From positions 1,798,001-1,862,000 of the forward strand of contig NZ_RPDH01000001.1 in the NCBI RefSeq assembly GCF_003813775.1: DNA of 64,000 bases. Direction: 5' to 3'. The notes beneath the pieces were generated by a model. That model saw nothing but the letters and a program-made list of their open reading frames with translations. It had not been told where the DNA came from and ran no database searches. Position 1 is the stretch's first letter; each line of letters begins with the position of its first letter. Origin of the DNA: Chitinophaga lutea. Lineage in GTDB: Bacteria; Bacteroidota; Bacteroidia; Chitinophagales; Chitinophagaceae. A program made the translations under genes and the position numbers. Shown here one piece after another: positions 26,424-34,607 of the stretch.

Positions 26424-27362
26424 ATGAAGAAACTTACCGTACTGCTGGCCATGTGCTGCTACGTTTTATCGCTCTCCGCGCAGGATTATGTGGAGCTGAA
26501 TTACAAGTTTAAAACCGGTGATGCGTTTGAGTTGCAACAACAGAGCCGCAGCGAAACCTATATTACGGTAAATGATGTGATCCAGCGCACCACCCGCGAC
26601 TACAACACCAAAATGAATGTGAAGGTGGCCGAAACCGGCGCCGGCTCTTTTGTGCTGCACTGGGCCTATTCAGACATCAAATTCAACTTCAACGCCAAAA
26701 ACCAGAACATTTTCGTGGATGCGAAAGTGGCCAACGCCCAGGAGCCCCTCCAGGGCGCCCTGAAGCTGATACTGGACCAGCCTTTTACCGTGGAGATACA
26801 GTCCACCGGCATGATCAAGAACGTTACCGGCCTCGACGCGCTGATGGATAAAGCCTCCGCAGCCTTTTCCAGCCTGAAATCGGACGAACAGGCGGCTTAT
26901 AAAAAGCTGCTGAAAGACCAGTTCGGCACCGACGCTTTCCGCTCCTGGCTGGAACAGCTCCTGGTGGTATATCCCGTTCACGGCATCAAAAACGGCACCC
27001 AGTGGGAAGAAAGCGTGCCACTGCGCACCGGTCTGAAAGGCAGGATAGACCTCTACTGGAACCTGAAGCACTGGGACAGCCAGACCGCCAAGATCGACGG
27101 CCAGGGCAATATCAAAACAGACAAGGTGGAAACCTTCACCGTGGAAGAAGGCATCCAGGCCACCGCCGCCATAGAAGGCACCCAAACCACCAACTACCTG
27201 ATCAACCGCGAAAGCGGCATGCCCAGCATTTGTGTACAGAACACAGAAATGAAAGGGGAATATATTTACCTCGCCAACCGCAAAAAGCAACTGAAAAAAG
27301 ACCTGAAAGTGCCGGTAAAGATCGTAACCAACGCTTCTTACAAGATCAAGCAGGTGAAATAA
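26424..27362 (+). CDS. exported DUF6263-like protein
   Basis: A 312-residue protein with signal peptide MKKLTVLLAMCCYVLSLSA. The mature chain is beta-rich with the layout of DUF6263 proteins (VELNYKFKTGDAFELQQQSR near the start; a YPVHGIKNGTQWEESVPLRT segment in the middle; GIQATAAIEGTQTTNYLINR near the end). Function unknown, likely periplasmic or surface. Its TAA stop overlaps the ATG of the next gene (TAATG), so the two are translationally coupled. Confidence 0.78.
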   Translation: MKKLTVLLAMCCYVLSLSAQDYVELNYKFKTGDAFELQQQSRSETYITVNDVIQRTTRDYNTKMNVKVAETGAGSFVLHWAYSDIKFNFNAKNQNIFVDAKVANAQEPLQGALKLILDQPFTVEIQSTGMIKNVTGLDALMDKASAAFSSLKSDEQAAYKKLLKDQFGTDAFRSWLEQLLVVYPVHGIKNGTQWEESVPLRTGLKGRIDLYWNLKHWDSQTAKIDGQGNIKTDKVETFTVEEGIQATAAIEGTQTTNYLINRESGMPSICVQNTEMKGEYIYLANRKKQLKKDLKVPVKIVTNASYKIKQVK

Positions 27363-27697
27363 TGGAAGACCGTTATCTACAGCAAACCGGGGCCTGGCTG
27401 CAGGAAAACGCCGGCATCCGTGTACCCGCCGCCGTGAGCATGGCCGACCTTGAAAAGATACTGGCGGAGAAACTGGAGATACTGGTGGAGCGGGACTTTC
27501 AGCAGTTCGTGCTGCTGCTGTACCAGGTGGATGTATCGGAACGGAAAGTGAAAGAGATTCTTGCCGCGCAAAACTACCCGGATGTTTTTATATCCATCGC
27601 CCGGCTGATCATCAGCCGGCAGACCGAAAAAATCAAAAGCCGCGAGAAATATAAACAGCCACCGGAAAACCTCCCGGACGATGAGGAGAAATGGTGA
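27362..27697 (+). CDS. small hypothetical protein coupled to the DUF6263 gene
   Basis: 111 residues, starting at the ATG that overlaps the previous stop. Predicted all-helical and strongly acidic/basic: VSMADLEKILAEKLEILVER, DFQQFVLLLYQVDVSERKVK, IARLIISRQTEKIKSREKY, ending DDEEKW. It looks like a small cytoplasmic helical-bundle protein; I do not recognise the family with certainty. Followed by a strong bidirectional terminator that closes the TIGR02757-DUF6263 operon. Confidence 0.7.
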   Translation: MEDRYLQQTGAWLQENAGIRVPAAVSMADLEKILAEKLEILVERDFQQFVLLLYQVDVSERKVKEILAAQNYPDVFISIARLIISRQTEKIKSREKYKQPPENLPDDEEKW

Positions 27698-27746
27698 GCA
27701 GGCTGAATGTCTCCGGCACGGTAACGTGAATGAACCAGAACGGCAT

Positions 27747-27782
27747 AAAAAAAGAGGGTGTTTCGCAACACCCTCTTTTTTA
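27747..27782. terminator. bidirectional terminator
   Basis: AAAAAGAGGGTGTT pairs with AACACCCTCTTTTT around a TCGC loop, between the plus-strand operon and the convergent hydroxylase gene. Confidence 0.85.
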
Positions 27783-28442
27783 TTTATCGAACATCAGTTC
27801 TTTTACTTTCGTTTTGTCTTCTTTTTCCTTATCCAGGTCGAAGAAGGTGCCGAACACCCGGTCCCAGAACGAGGAGCTTACGCCGAAGCCCTTCTCATCG
27901 TCTTTATAATGGTGCAGGTGGTGGTTGCGCCATACCGGCTTCATGAATTTGAACGGCGGGTTCCAGGCGTGGATGGCGTAATGCATGCTGCCGTAAATGA
28001 GGTAACCCAGGATGAACCCCGGCCAGAACATAAACGTGAGCCCGCCCATAACGAGGTACATCACCGCGAATATGATGGATGAAATGATGAGGCTGGGCAC
28101 AGGCGGCATGAAGAGCCGCTGCCGGTCGCGGGGATATTCGTGGTGATTGCCGTGCAGCACGTACACGAACCGCGTCAGCCGTTTATTTTCCGTTACCAGG
28201 TGGAACAGGAAACGGTGCATCACATACTCAAAAAATGACCAGAAGAAAATGGCACCCAGGAAAACCAGCGTAATTTTCCCGACGCTGTAACCGAGGGTGG
28301 CATTGCTGTAATACAGCATATACCCGATGATGGGGAGATACATACCCCAGATTACAAGGGGATGGGTTTTGGTCAGCATTTCCAGATAACGGCTCTCAAA
28401 CAATCGCGCCTGTCCTTTATTCTTGATCTTGTCGAATTTCAT
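27780..28442 (-). CDS. fatty acid hydroxylase / sterol desaturase family protein
   Basis: A 220-residue integral membrane di-iron enzyme. Three histidine clusters are present: FFEYVMHRFLFHL, VLHGNHHEYPRDR, and VWRNHHLHHYKDD (plus HYAIH), interleaved with four hydrophobic segments (e.g. LVFLGAIFFW and IISSIIFAVMYLVMGGL). The size and the HRxxFH...HGNHHEYP pattern resemble the hydroxylase domain of fatty acid 2-hydroxylase, without the cytochrome b5 domain. Bacteroidota make 2- and 3-hydroxylated sphingolipid acyl chains, so acyl 2-hydroxylation is a fair guess. ATG 28442 is used; a TTG lies three codons upstream. Confidence 0.88.
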   Translation of the reverse strand: MKFDKIKNKGQARLFESRYLEMLTKTHPLVIWGMYLPIIGYMLYYSNATLGYSVGKITLVFLGAIFFWSFFEYVMHRFLFHLVTENKRLTRFVYVLHGNHHEYPRDRQRLFMPPVPSLIISSIIFAVMYLVMGGLTFMFWPGFILGYLIYGSMHYAIHAWNPPFKFMKPVWRNHHLHHYKDDEKGFGVSSSFWDRVFGTFFDLDKEKEDKTKVKELMFDK

Positions 28443-28539
28443 GACTCCCAAATTTTTGATTAAACCTTAATAATTCATCATTATGTAACAGGAGTAGGGA
28501 ACTATTTGTTAGGTTATTGCCATTGCTGCCTGCATAAAA

Positions 28540-30480
28540 TCACAGATGAAGGGACAACAACCGGGGTACTGTAACCAATTCATATTGTTTACCCTGCAAA
28601 TATCGTATCAATTTCTCCAATTGTAAATAAAATTTATCTATTCTTCTCGGGTCCGTGCCTATATGTACCAGCAGCATAAAGCCGTTTAACCCCGCAGGGC
28701 GCTGGTTTTCAAAGTCTGTGACGGATTTCATGATACTGTCGCTGCCCCGGTAACTTTTCCCCATTTCGGGGTAGGTATAATCAGCCGTGCTCCGGGTGCC
28801 GGGGCTGAAATTCACCAGCTGCAGCCCCAGGGCGGCGGTCCATTTTACGATGGAATCGTTGTACCATTCATACGGCGGCAGAAAATAATGCGGGGCGGCT
28901 ATGCCATGCCGCGCCATGGCCCGGTAATTCAGGGCGAGATCTTCTTCGAATTCCCGCCGGGTCACCAGCAGGCTGTCCCGTTTCACCCAGTCGCAGTACA
29001 ACAGGTGCCGGCCGGAATGGCCCGCCAGGTAATGCCCGTCGTTTTTGAGGCGCCGGATAAGGGGGGCGAAGGCGGGGGTTTCGTAAAATGTGCCGGTCAG
29101 GAAAAACGAGGCGGGCACCTTGCATTTTTTCAGCACGGCGGCAATATGCTCGCCGCCGTCGGCAAACTCGTGGCCGGTAAACACGATGGCCAGCCGCCGG
29201 CGGGTGGTGTCGCCCCGGGTGATAGCCACCGGCGGTTGCCCCAGGCCGGCCGTGGCCTCTTCAAAAATACCGAGGTCGGGCGCGTGGGGGCGTTGGCGTT
29301 GCAGCTCGTATCCGTAAAAAATATCGCCCACTTCCTTAAAAAAGGGATATCCTTCCTCCTCGTACTCATATTTATTATCGTTCAGCACCCCGTCCCGGTT
29401 CACATAAATATTGGCGCTGAGCATAAACTCCACCTTGTTTTTGATGTCGGCGAAGTAAGCCACGTCTGTCAGGAATCCGTAGCTCCAGCCTGTTTTATTG
29501 AACACGCGGATGTGCGGGGGAATTTTGCCCCGGCCGGCTTTGAAGCGGAAAAATTTCGTGTAGCTGTCGAAAAACTCGCTGGTGTCGTACTTCGGGTGGT
29601 CGCTTTCAAAAGGGAGCGCGGCCATGTACCGGTACAGGAAGCGGTAGTCGTCGGGGCTGAGGTTGAAGCGCTGCGCGGCGGGTACGGAAGCGGGAAACAG
29701 CACCGACTGCAGCATCCGTTGCAGGTCCTGCAGCGGGGCATTGTTATGCCGCGTAAAATCCATCGGTTTATTGATCAGGGCATCGTTCCGGTCGTAGTGC
29801 TGCCGGCCCACGAACAGGGGCTTGCTGAAATCGTATACCAGCGTATTGACGGCGGCGGGCTGGCGGTAAACCGTATCGGCCCCCAGCACGAAATAAACGG
29901 GGTTGGTGTGCCGGTTCTCCTCTTCGGTCATCGGCACAAAACGGCGCACTATCCGCACATCAGGGTATCCTTTCGCCAACAGTTTTTCGCGGATGGTTTG
30001 CGGGCCGATGAACTCGTAAAGGCGGTTATAGGCGTCGTTGTCGCTGACGAGGAATATCTTTTTGATGTACTGGGCTATTGACGGCAGCCCGTTCTCCGCC
30101 GAGGTATCGCGCCGTACACGCGTTTGCCCGCTGAAAGCGCTGTCTGTCAACATCGGTGTGTATTTATCGATTCCCAGGCTGTTCAGTTTCTCCAGCGCCA
30201 GGAAAGCCAGCGGCATTTTGACCATGGAAGCGGGGTTGAAATAAACCGCTTTGTCGACATGATAATAATAATGCCTGAACGCCGGCCGGTTCTGCGCGTC
30301 GCGGTTGATCTGCGTGTAGATGAGCTGCACCTGGAAAGAATCGGGGTGTGCGAGGATGTGCCGCAGCTGCGGCGAGGCGTGTTTGTTCAACAGGTCTTTC
30401 ATGAACGCATCCGTGCGGGGCTGCGCCCGGGCTGCGGCGGCCAGCAGCAGCAACAACAGCGTGAACGTGGTACGAGACAT
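28540..30480 (-). CDS. serine beta-lactamase-like domain fused to a NodB-type polysaccharide deacetylase domain
   Basis: A 646-residue exported protein (signal peptide TFTLLLLLLAAAARA). Residues ~25-360 carry all three motifs of class A beta-lactamase/penicillin-interacting enzymes: SxxK (Ser85-Met-Val-Lys88), SDN (146-148) and KTG (329-331). Residues ~425-640 resemble the carbohydrate esterase 4/NodB fold: motif 1 reads EFADG (438-442) where TFDDG is usual, motif 2 HSGRH (488-492), motif 3 FLPPYEW. Metal ligands Asp441, His488 and His492 are kept but the catalytic-base Asp is Ala440. Likely acts on peptidoglycan in the periplasm; the deacetylase half may be inactive. Confidence 0.82.
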   Translation of the reverse strand: MSRTTFTLLLLLLAAAARAQPRTDAFMKDLLNKHASPQLRHILAHPDSFQVQLIYTQINRDAQNRPAFRHYYYHVDKAVYFNPASMVKMPLAFLALEKLNSLGIDKYTPMLTDSAFSGQTRVRRDTSAENGLPSIAQYIKKIFLVSDNDAYNRLYEFIGPQTIREKLLAKGYPDVRIVRRFVPMTEEENRHTNPVYFVLGADTVYRQPAAVNTLVYDFSKPLFVGRQHYDRNDALINKPMDFTRHNNAPLQDLQRMLQSVLFPASVPAAQRFNLSPDDYRFLYRYMAALPFESDHPKYDTSEFFDSYTKFFRFKAGRGKIPPHIRVFNKTGWSYGFLTDVAYFADIKNKVEFMLSANIYVNRDGVLNDNKYEYEEEGYPFFKEVGDIFYGYELQRQRPHAPDLGIFEEATAGLGQPPVAITRGDTTRRRLAIVFTGHEFADGGEHIAAVLKKCKVPASFFLTGTFYETPAFAPLIRRLKNDGHYLAGHSGRHLLYCDWVKRDSLLVTRREFEEDLALNYRAMARHGIAAPHYFLPPYEWYNDSIVKWTAALGLQLVNFSPGTRSTADYTYPEMGKSYRGSDSIMKSVTDFENQRPAGLNGFMLLVHIGTDPRRIDKFYLQLEKLIRYLQGKQYELVTVPRLLSLHL

Positions 30481-30520
30481 GCCTTAAAGCTATAAAAATC
30501 CCTTCGTTCCCCAAAAGGGC

Positions 30521-30528
30521 TATATTTG
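30521..30528 (+). promoter_or_regulatory. TAnnTTTG box of the FAH operon
   Basis: TATATTTG at 30521-30528; predicted start near 30535, giving a 74-base leader before the FAH gene. Confidence 0.55.
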
Positions 30529-30608
30529 GGCACAAAACACCAAAACTAAACTGTGGGGCAATCGATTCGTTTGTTCCATCCGGCAATTAAAAGATCAAAA
30601 ACATTTTC

Positions 30609-31625
30609 ATGAAACTTGTTACCTATATCCGCGAAGATGTAGACCAACTGGCCATACTGGTGGACGGCCAGCTGTACAACATGCAGGAGCTGCATCCAGA
30701 GCTGCCCACCACCATGCACATGTTCCTGCAGATGTGGGAAGAAGTGATCGACCTGGCCATCCACATCGATGCACAGCTGAAGGCAGGCAAAATGCCGAAA
30801 ATGAATACCTGGGGCGTGCCGTACGAAAGCGCGCAGCTGCTGGCCCCCGTTCCGTTCCCCACCTCCTGCCGCGACGGTTATGCATTCCGCCAGCATGTGG
30901 CCACCGCGCGCCGCAACCGGAAGGTGGACATGATCCCTGAATTCGACCAGTACCCGATATTTTATTTCACCAACCACAACGCCATCCAGGGCCCCGGCGA
31001 TATTCTCTGTATGCCCGACCATTTCCGCAACCTCGATTTCGAACTGGAAGCAGCCATCGTGATCTGCAAGCGCGGGCGCAACATTCCCGCCGCGGAAGCG
31101 GACGGTTACATCGGCGGCTACATGATCATGAACGACATGAGCGCCAGGGTGCTGCAGATGGAGGAAATGAAACTCAACCTCGGCCCCGCCAAAGGGAAAG
31201 ATTTTTCCACGGTCATCGGCCCCATGCTGGTGACGCCCGACGAACTGGAACCTTACCGCATCCCCACCAAAGACGGCCATACCGGCAATCAATACAATCT
31301 CAAAATGCGCTGCTGGGTAAACGGCGTACAGGTGAGCGAAGGCAATATGGGCGATATGGACTGGACCTTCGCCGAAATCGTGGAACGCTGCGCATACGGC
31401 GCAGACCTGCTGCCCGGCGATGTGATCGGCAGCGGCACCGTAGGCACGGGCTGCTTCCTGGAACTGAACGGTACCGGCAAGCTCAACGACCCTGATTACA
31501 AAGAACAATGGCTGCAGCCCGGCGATGTGGTGGAAATGGAAATAGACGGCCTGGGGCGTTTGAAAAACACGATCGTGGCGGAAGAATCCGATTTCTCCAT
31601 CCTTGCCCAGAAAAAGAACGTATGA
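30609..31625 (+). CDS. fumarylacetoacetate hydrolase family protein
   Basis: A 338-residue metal-dependent C-C hydrolase. It has the catalytic-region His (GYAFRQHVATAR), the acidic metal ligands in FELEAAIVICKRG and YMIMNDMSARVLQMEEMKL, the GKDFSTVIGPMLVTPDEL segment, and the C-terminal GDVIGSGTVGTGCFLELNG and GDVVEMEIDGLGRLKN of the FAH fold. FAH proteins end tyrosine or homoprotocatechuate breakdown, among other routes. Its stop overlaps the start of the flavin reductase (ATGA), so the pair works as an operon; no homogentisate gene is in the window. Confidence 0.9.
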   Translation: MKLVTYIREDVDQLAILVDGQLYNMQELHPELPTTMHMFLQMWEEVIDLAIHIDAQLKAGKMPKMNTWGVPYESAQLLAPVPFPTSCRDGYAFRQHVATARRNRKVDMIPEFDQYPIFYFTNHNAIQGPGDILCMPDHFRNLDFELEAAIVICKRGRNIPAAEADGYIGGYMIMNDMSARVLQMEEMKLNLGPAKGKDFSTVIGPMLVTPDELEPYRIPTKDGHTGNQYNLKMRCWVNGVQVSEGNMGDMDWTFAEIVERCAYGADLLPGDVIGSGTVGTGCFLELNGTGKLNDPDYKEQWLQPGDVVEMEIDGLGRLKNTIVAEESDFSILAQKKNV

Positions 31626-32503
31626 GAATAGTGCCCGGTGAAATCAAAACGGCCGAGCTGCATGCTTACCTGCTGGGCGCCGTAGCGCCGCGTCCCATCT
31701 GTTTTGCGAGCACGGTGGATGCCGATGGGCGGCCCAACCTGTCGCCTTTCAGTTTTTTCAACGTATTCGGCTCCAATCCCATCACGATGATATTTTCGCC
31801 GGCCCGCCGCGTACGCGACAACACGGTGAAACACACGCTTGAAAATATCCGCGATACCGGCGAGGTGGTGATCAACGTGGTGAATTACGCCATGGTGCAG
31901 CAGGCTTCCCTGTCGAGTTGCGAGTATCCCAAAGGGATCAACGAATTCGAGAAAGCAGGCTTCACGCCTCTTGCTTCGGAAAAGATAAAACCTTTCCGGG
32001 TGAAGGAAAGCCCCGTGCAATTCGAGTGCATCGTGAAGCAGGTGATCGAAACCGGCGACCAGGGCGGTGCGGGCAACCTCGTAATCTGCGAGCCGGTGGT
32101 CATTCATATCAACGAAAACGTGCTGAACAGCCAGGGTAAGATCGACCCGCATAAGATCGATCTTGTGGCCCGCATGGGCGCGGATTATTACTGCCGTGCT
32201 TCCGGCGATGCGGTGTTTGAAGTGGCCAAACCCAACCTGCAGCTGGGCATCGGGGTAGACGCGCTGCCTCAAAGCATCCGAAACAGTCATATCCTCACCG
32301 GCAACAACCTGGGGCAGCTGGGGAATGTGCATGAAATTCCCGCCATCGATGCGGCTTTCAGCGACGACCATCTCAAGAACATCATCCAGTATTACAGTGT
32401 GAGCCCGGAAGAAATGGAAAAGGAACTGCATCAATACGCCCGCAAACTGCTGGAGCAGGGGAAAGTCGCGGATGCATGGCAGGTACTACTGGCCGGGAAT
32501 TGA
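31622..32503 (+). CDS. flavin reductase-like protein (FMN-binding split barrel)
   Basis: 293 residues from the ATG overlapping the FAH stop. The N-terminal split barrel reads LGAVAPRPICFASTVDADGR, NLSPFSFFNVFGSNPITMIF, then TGEVVINVV, typical of FMN-binding flavoprotein reductases. The C-terminal third is an extension seen in the Bacteroidota members (QLGIGVDALPQSIRNSHIL, HEIPAID). It would supply reduced flavin or be a flavoprotein in the FAH pathway. The last ~95 bases of this gene are repeated twice more downstream. Confidence 0.88.
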   Translation: MRIVPGEIKTAELHAYLLGAVAPRPICFASTVDADGRPNLSPFSFFNVFGSNPITMIFSPARRVRDNTVKHTLENIRDTGEVVINVVNYAMVQQASLSSCEYPKGINEFEKAGFTPLASEKIKPFRVKESPVQFECIVKQVIETGDQGGAGNLVICEPVVIHINENVLNSQGKIDPHKIDLVARMGADYYCRASGDAVFEVAKPNLQLGIGVDALPQSIRNSHILTGNNLGQLGNVHEIPAIDAAFSDDHLKNIIQYYSVSPEEMEKELHQYARKLLEQGKVADAWQVLLAGN

Positions 32504-32685
32504 TAATCATGGAAAAGGAGCCGTATCAAAATTGCCCGGGCAGGGGAAAGCGGCGGATGCAGGGCAGCTGCTGCTGGCGGAAAATTGATAATCATGGAAA
32601 AGGGGCCGCATCCATGCGCCAACAAACCACCCAGGCAGGGAAAGTAGCGGATACATGGCAGATGCTACTCACGGAAAACAGATGA
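32414..32685 (+). repeat. three tandem, decayed copies of the 3' end of the flavin reductase gene
   Basis: Unit 1 (32414-32508) is the coding end of the gene, from ATGGAAAAGGA to TGATAATC. Unit 2 (32509-32593) and unit 3 (32594-~32685) begin with the same ATGGAAAAGG and end in CAGGGGAAAG...GGCAG...TGATAATC or its remnant. Unit 2 has lost about 10 bases and unit 3 ends in AACAGATGA. Neither extra unit keeps the reading frame. Confidence 0.8.
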
Positions 32686-32766
32686 CGGACAGATGAGCCA
32701 TGTACCGCAAACGCAATTGCGAACAGAACATCCCGACCGACATACAACAGACCGCATTGAACATAA

Positions 32767-32802
32767 AAAGAGGTTGCCGCAATAATTTGCGGCAACCTCT
32801 TT
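32767..32802. terminator. bidirectional terminator
   Basis: AAAGAGGTTGCCGCAA pairs with TTGCGGCAACCTCTTT around a four-base loop, between the flavin reductase repeats and the convergent DUF4197 gene. Confidence 0.85.
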
Positions 32803-32821
32803 CCTTTTAAAAAATATATGA

Positions 32822-33553
32822 TCAGCTTTTGCTGCCGAACACTTTCTTCAGCAATTCGCTGGTACGCGCCGCAGGGTTCTGGCGGATGGCCAGTTCTTCT
32901 TTCGCGATCTGGTCGAACAGCGCCTGCACGGCCTTTTCCGTTACATACCCTTTCAGGTCCGGATTGATTTTATTAAACGTGGTGGGCAGGCTGTTGTATT
33001 TGGTCACGAGGCTGCCGTAGTATTTCGTGGCGCTGGTTTTGTTCAGCGCGCTGTCGATCACCGGCGAGAAGGCGGTTTTCAGCGACTCGGTGGTTTTGTT
33101 CTGGAAATAATCCGTAGCGGAACGCTGGCCGCCCCGCAGCAGGTTCAGCGCGTCGGTGATGGTCATCTGTTTGATGGCGTTCACGAATATGGGTTTGGCG
33201 AAACCCACGGCCTGCTCCGCCGCGCGGTTGATCTGCAGGATGGCTTTGTCCACTTCGCCGCCCAGGCCGATGCTGCGCAATGCCCGCTCGGCTTTTAACG
33301 CATCGGGTGGCAGCAGTACTTTATACAGTTCGTTCCCGAAAAACCCGTTCTGTTTATTGAGCAGCGAAATACCTGCGCTTACGCCTTTTTCCAGCGCCTC
33401 CTTAATCCCCAGCCCCGCTTCGTTTTCGGTCACCGATCCGGTGGTGGAGCTGCCGCCGTTTAAAATGCCCGCGGCCTTTTTCAGGATCTGCGCCTGGGAT
33501 GCAGTGTGCAGGACGAGTGCGCCTGCCAGTAATACGATTGTTCTCTTTAGCAT
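32822..33553 (-). CDS. DUF4197 domain protein, exported
   Basis: A 243-residue protein with a short signal peptide (RTIVLLAGALVLHTASQA). The mature part matches DUF4197: IKEALEKGVSAGISLLNKQN, LLPPDALKAERALRSIGLGG, ITDALNLLRGGQRSATDYFQ, and the C-terminal ARTSELLKKVFGSKS. All-helical periplasmic protein of unknown function. It follows the universal stress protein gene on the same strand with 33 bases between them, so the two may share a transcript. Confidence 0.9.
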   Translation of the reverse strand: MLKRTIVLLAGALVLHTASQAQILKKAAGILNGGSSTTGSVTENEAGLGIKEALEKGVSAGISLLNKQNGFFGNELYKVLLPPDALKAERALRSIGLGGEVDKAILQINRAAEQAVGFAKPIFVNAIKQMTITDALNLLRGGQRSATDYFQNKTTESLKTAFSPVIDSALNKTSATKYYGSLVTKYNSLPTTFNKINPDLKGYVTEKAVQALFDQIAKEELAIRQNPAARTSELLKKVFGSKS

Positions 33554-33586
33554 AGTCTGTTATTCAAGATGTAGGATGAAAGGGAT

Positions 33587-34414
33587 TTATTCATGGATGG
33601 ACAATAACGGCACATGCGTGTTGAACGCGATGCGCGAAGTATGGCTGCGCTTGAAGATGCTGTCGAACAGCCCGTGTTTTTTCGGGATGATGAGCAGCAG
33701 GTCGGCGCTCTGCTGGTCCGCAAAACCGGTGATGCCTTCCACCACGTTGGGATGGTCGATGAAATGGTATTGCGGGTTATAGTTATGCAGCATGTTATCA
33801 AGCTCCTGGTTCTCTTCGGGATGCAGGTGCTCTTTTCCTTCTTTCTGCACGTTGAGCACCAGCAGTTCGGGTTTGAATTCGTCGAGCAGGCGGTAGAGCA
33901 CGTCTTTGCGGGTAGTTTTGGCCACCTTGCGCAGGTCGCAGGCGAACACCACTTTCCTGATGGGGCGGAAGGCAGCCTCCGTAGGCACCACGATCACGGG
34001 GTAGCTGGAGTTTTTCACCACGTCCACCGTATTGGAGCCCACCAGGATCTCTTCCAGCTGGCTGCCGCCGGTGATGCCCATCACGATAATATCCGCATGC
34101 TCATCCCGGCACACCTGGTCGATATTAGCCGCCAGCAAATGATTGTCCGCCCTGAAATCCACCGTGATGCCGGCCGGCACTACAGGCGCCAGTTCCGCCT
34201 TCATATGCTGCAAACCTTCGATACTGGAGGCTTTCAGGTCTTCCATATTGACCATCGGCACGGCGGTAGGCAGGTCGGGGATCGGCACGATCAGCTCGTA
34301 GGCATGATATAATAAAATGCGCGTGGCGCCGGTTTGCTGCGCCAGGCCCAACGCATAGCGGGCCGCGTTATAGGCGGTTTCGGAAAAATCAGTTGGAACA
34401 ATGATGGTTTTCAT
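33587..34414 (-). CDS. universal stress protein with two UspA domains
   Basis: 275 residues from ATG 34414 (MKTIIVPTDFSETAYNAARYA), the standard USP start; longer in-frame starts lack support. First UspA domain ~1-150 with the ATP-binding-type loop VMGITGGSQLEEILVGSNTV; second domain ~155-275, more divergent (RKVVFACDLRKVAKTTRKDV, then LLLIIPKKHGLFDSIFKRS). Such tandem proteins are cytoplasmic stress factors. The VMGxTGG(S) loop keeps the residues for nucleotide binding in the first half only. Confidence 0.92.
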   Translation of the reverse strand: MKTIIVPTDFSETAYNAARYALGLAQQTGATRILLYHAYELIVPIPDLPTAVPMVNMEDLKASSIEGLQHMKAELAPVVPAGITVDFRADNHLLAANIDQVCRDEHADIIVMGITGGSQLEEILVGSNTVDVVKNSSYPVIVVPTEAAFRPIRKVVFACDLRKVAKTTRKDVLYRLLDEFKPELLVLNVQKEGKEHLHPEENQELDNMLHNYNPQYHFIDHPNVVEGITGFADQQSADLLLIIPKKHGLFDSIFKRSHTSRIAFNTHVPLLSIHE

Positions 34415-34544
34415 GCCGGGGAGATTTTCTATAAAGTTACACAATAACCACACCAATCGCTGATGTAAAGTCATAAATAAATTATAAAAGATAGATATAT
34501 AGAAGGCTCGCCGTACTCGTGTAGACAAATCTCCACAAATCCGT

Positions 34545-34552
34545 TATTTTTG
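34545..34552 (+). promoter_or_regulatory. TAnnTTTG box of lysS
   Basis: TATTTTTG at 34545-34552, predicted start near 34559. This excludes the ATG at 34560 as a useful start and supports 34608. Confidence 0.5.
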
Positions 34553-34607
34553 CACTCCTTTGAAGGCGGGCGGGGCTGATTCCGCACGCCGTAGATCAGC
34601 AACAAAA

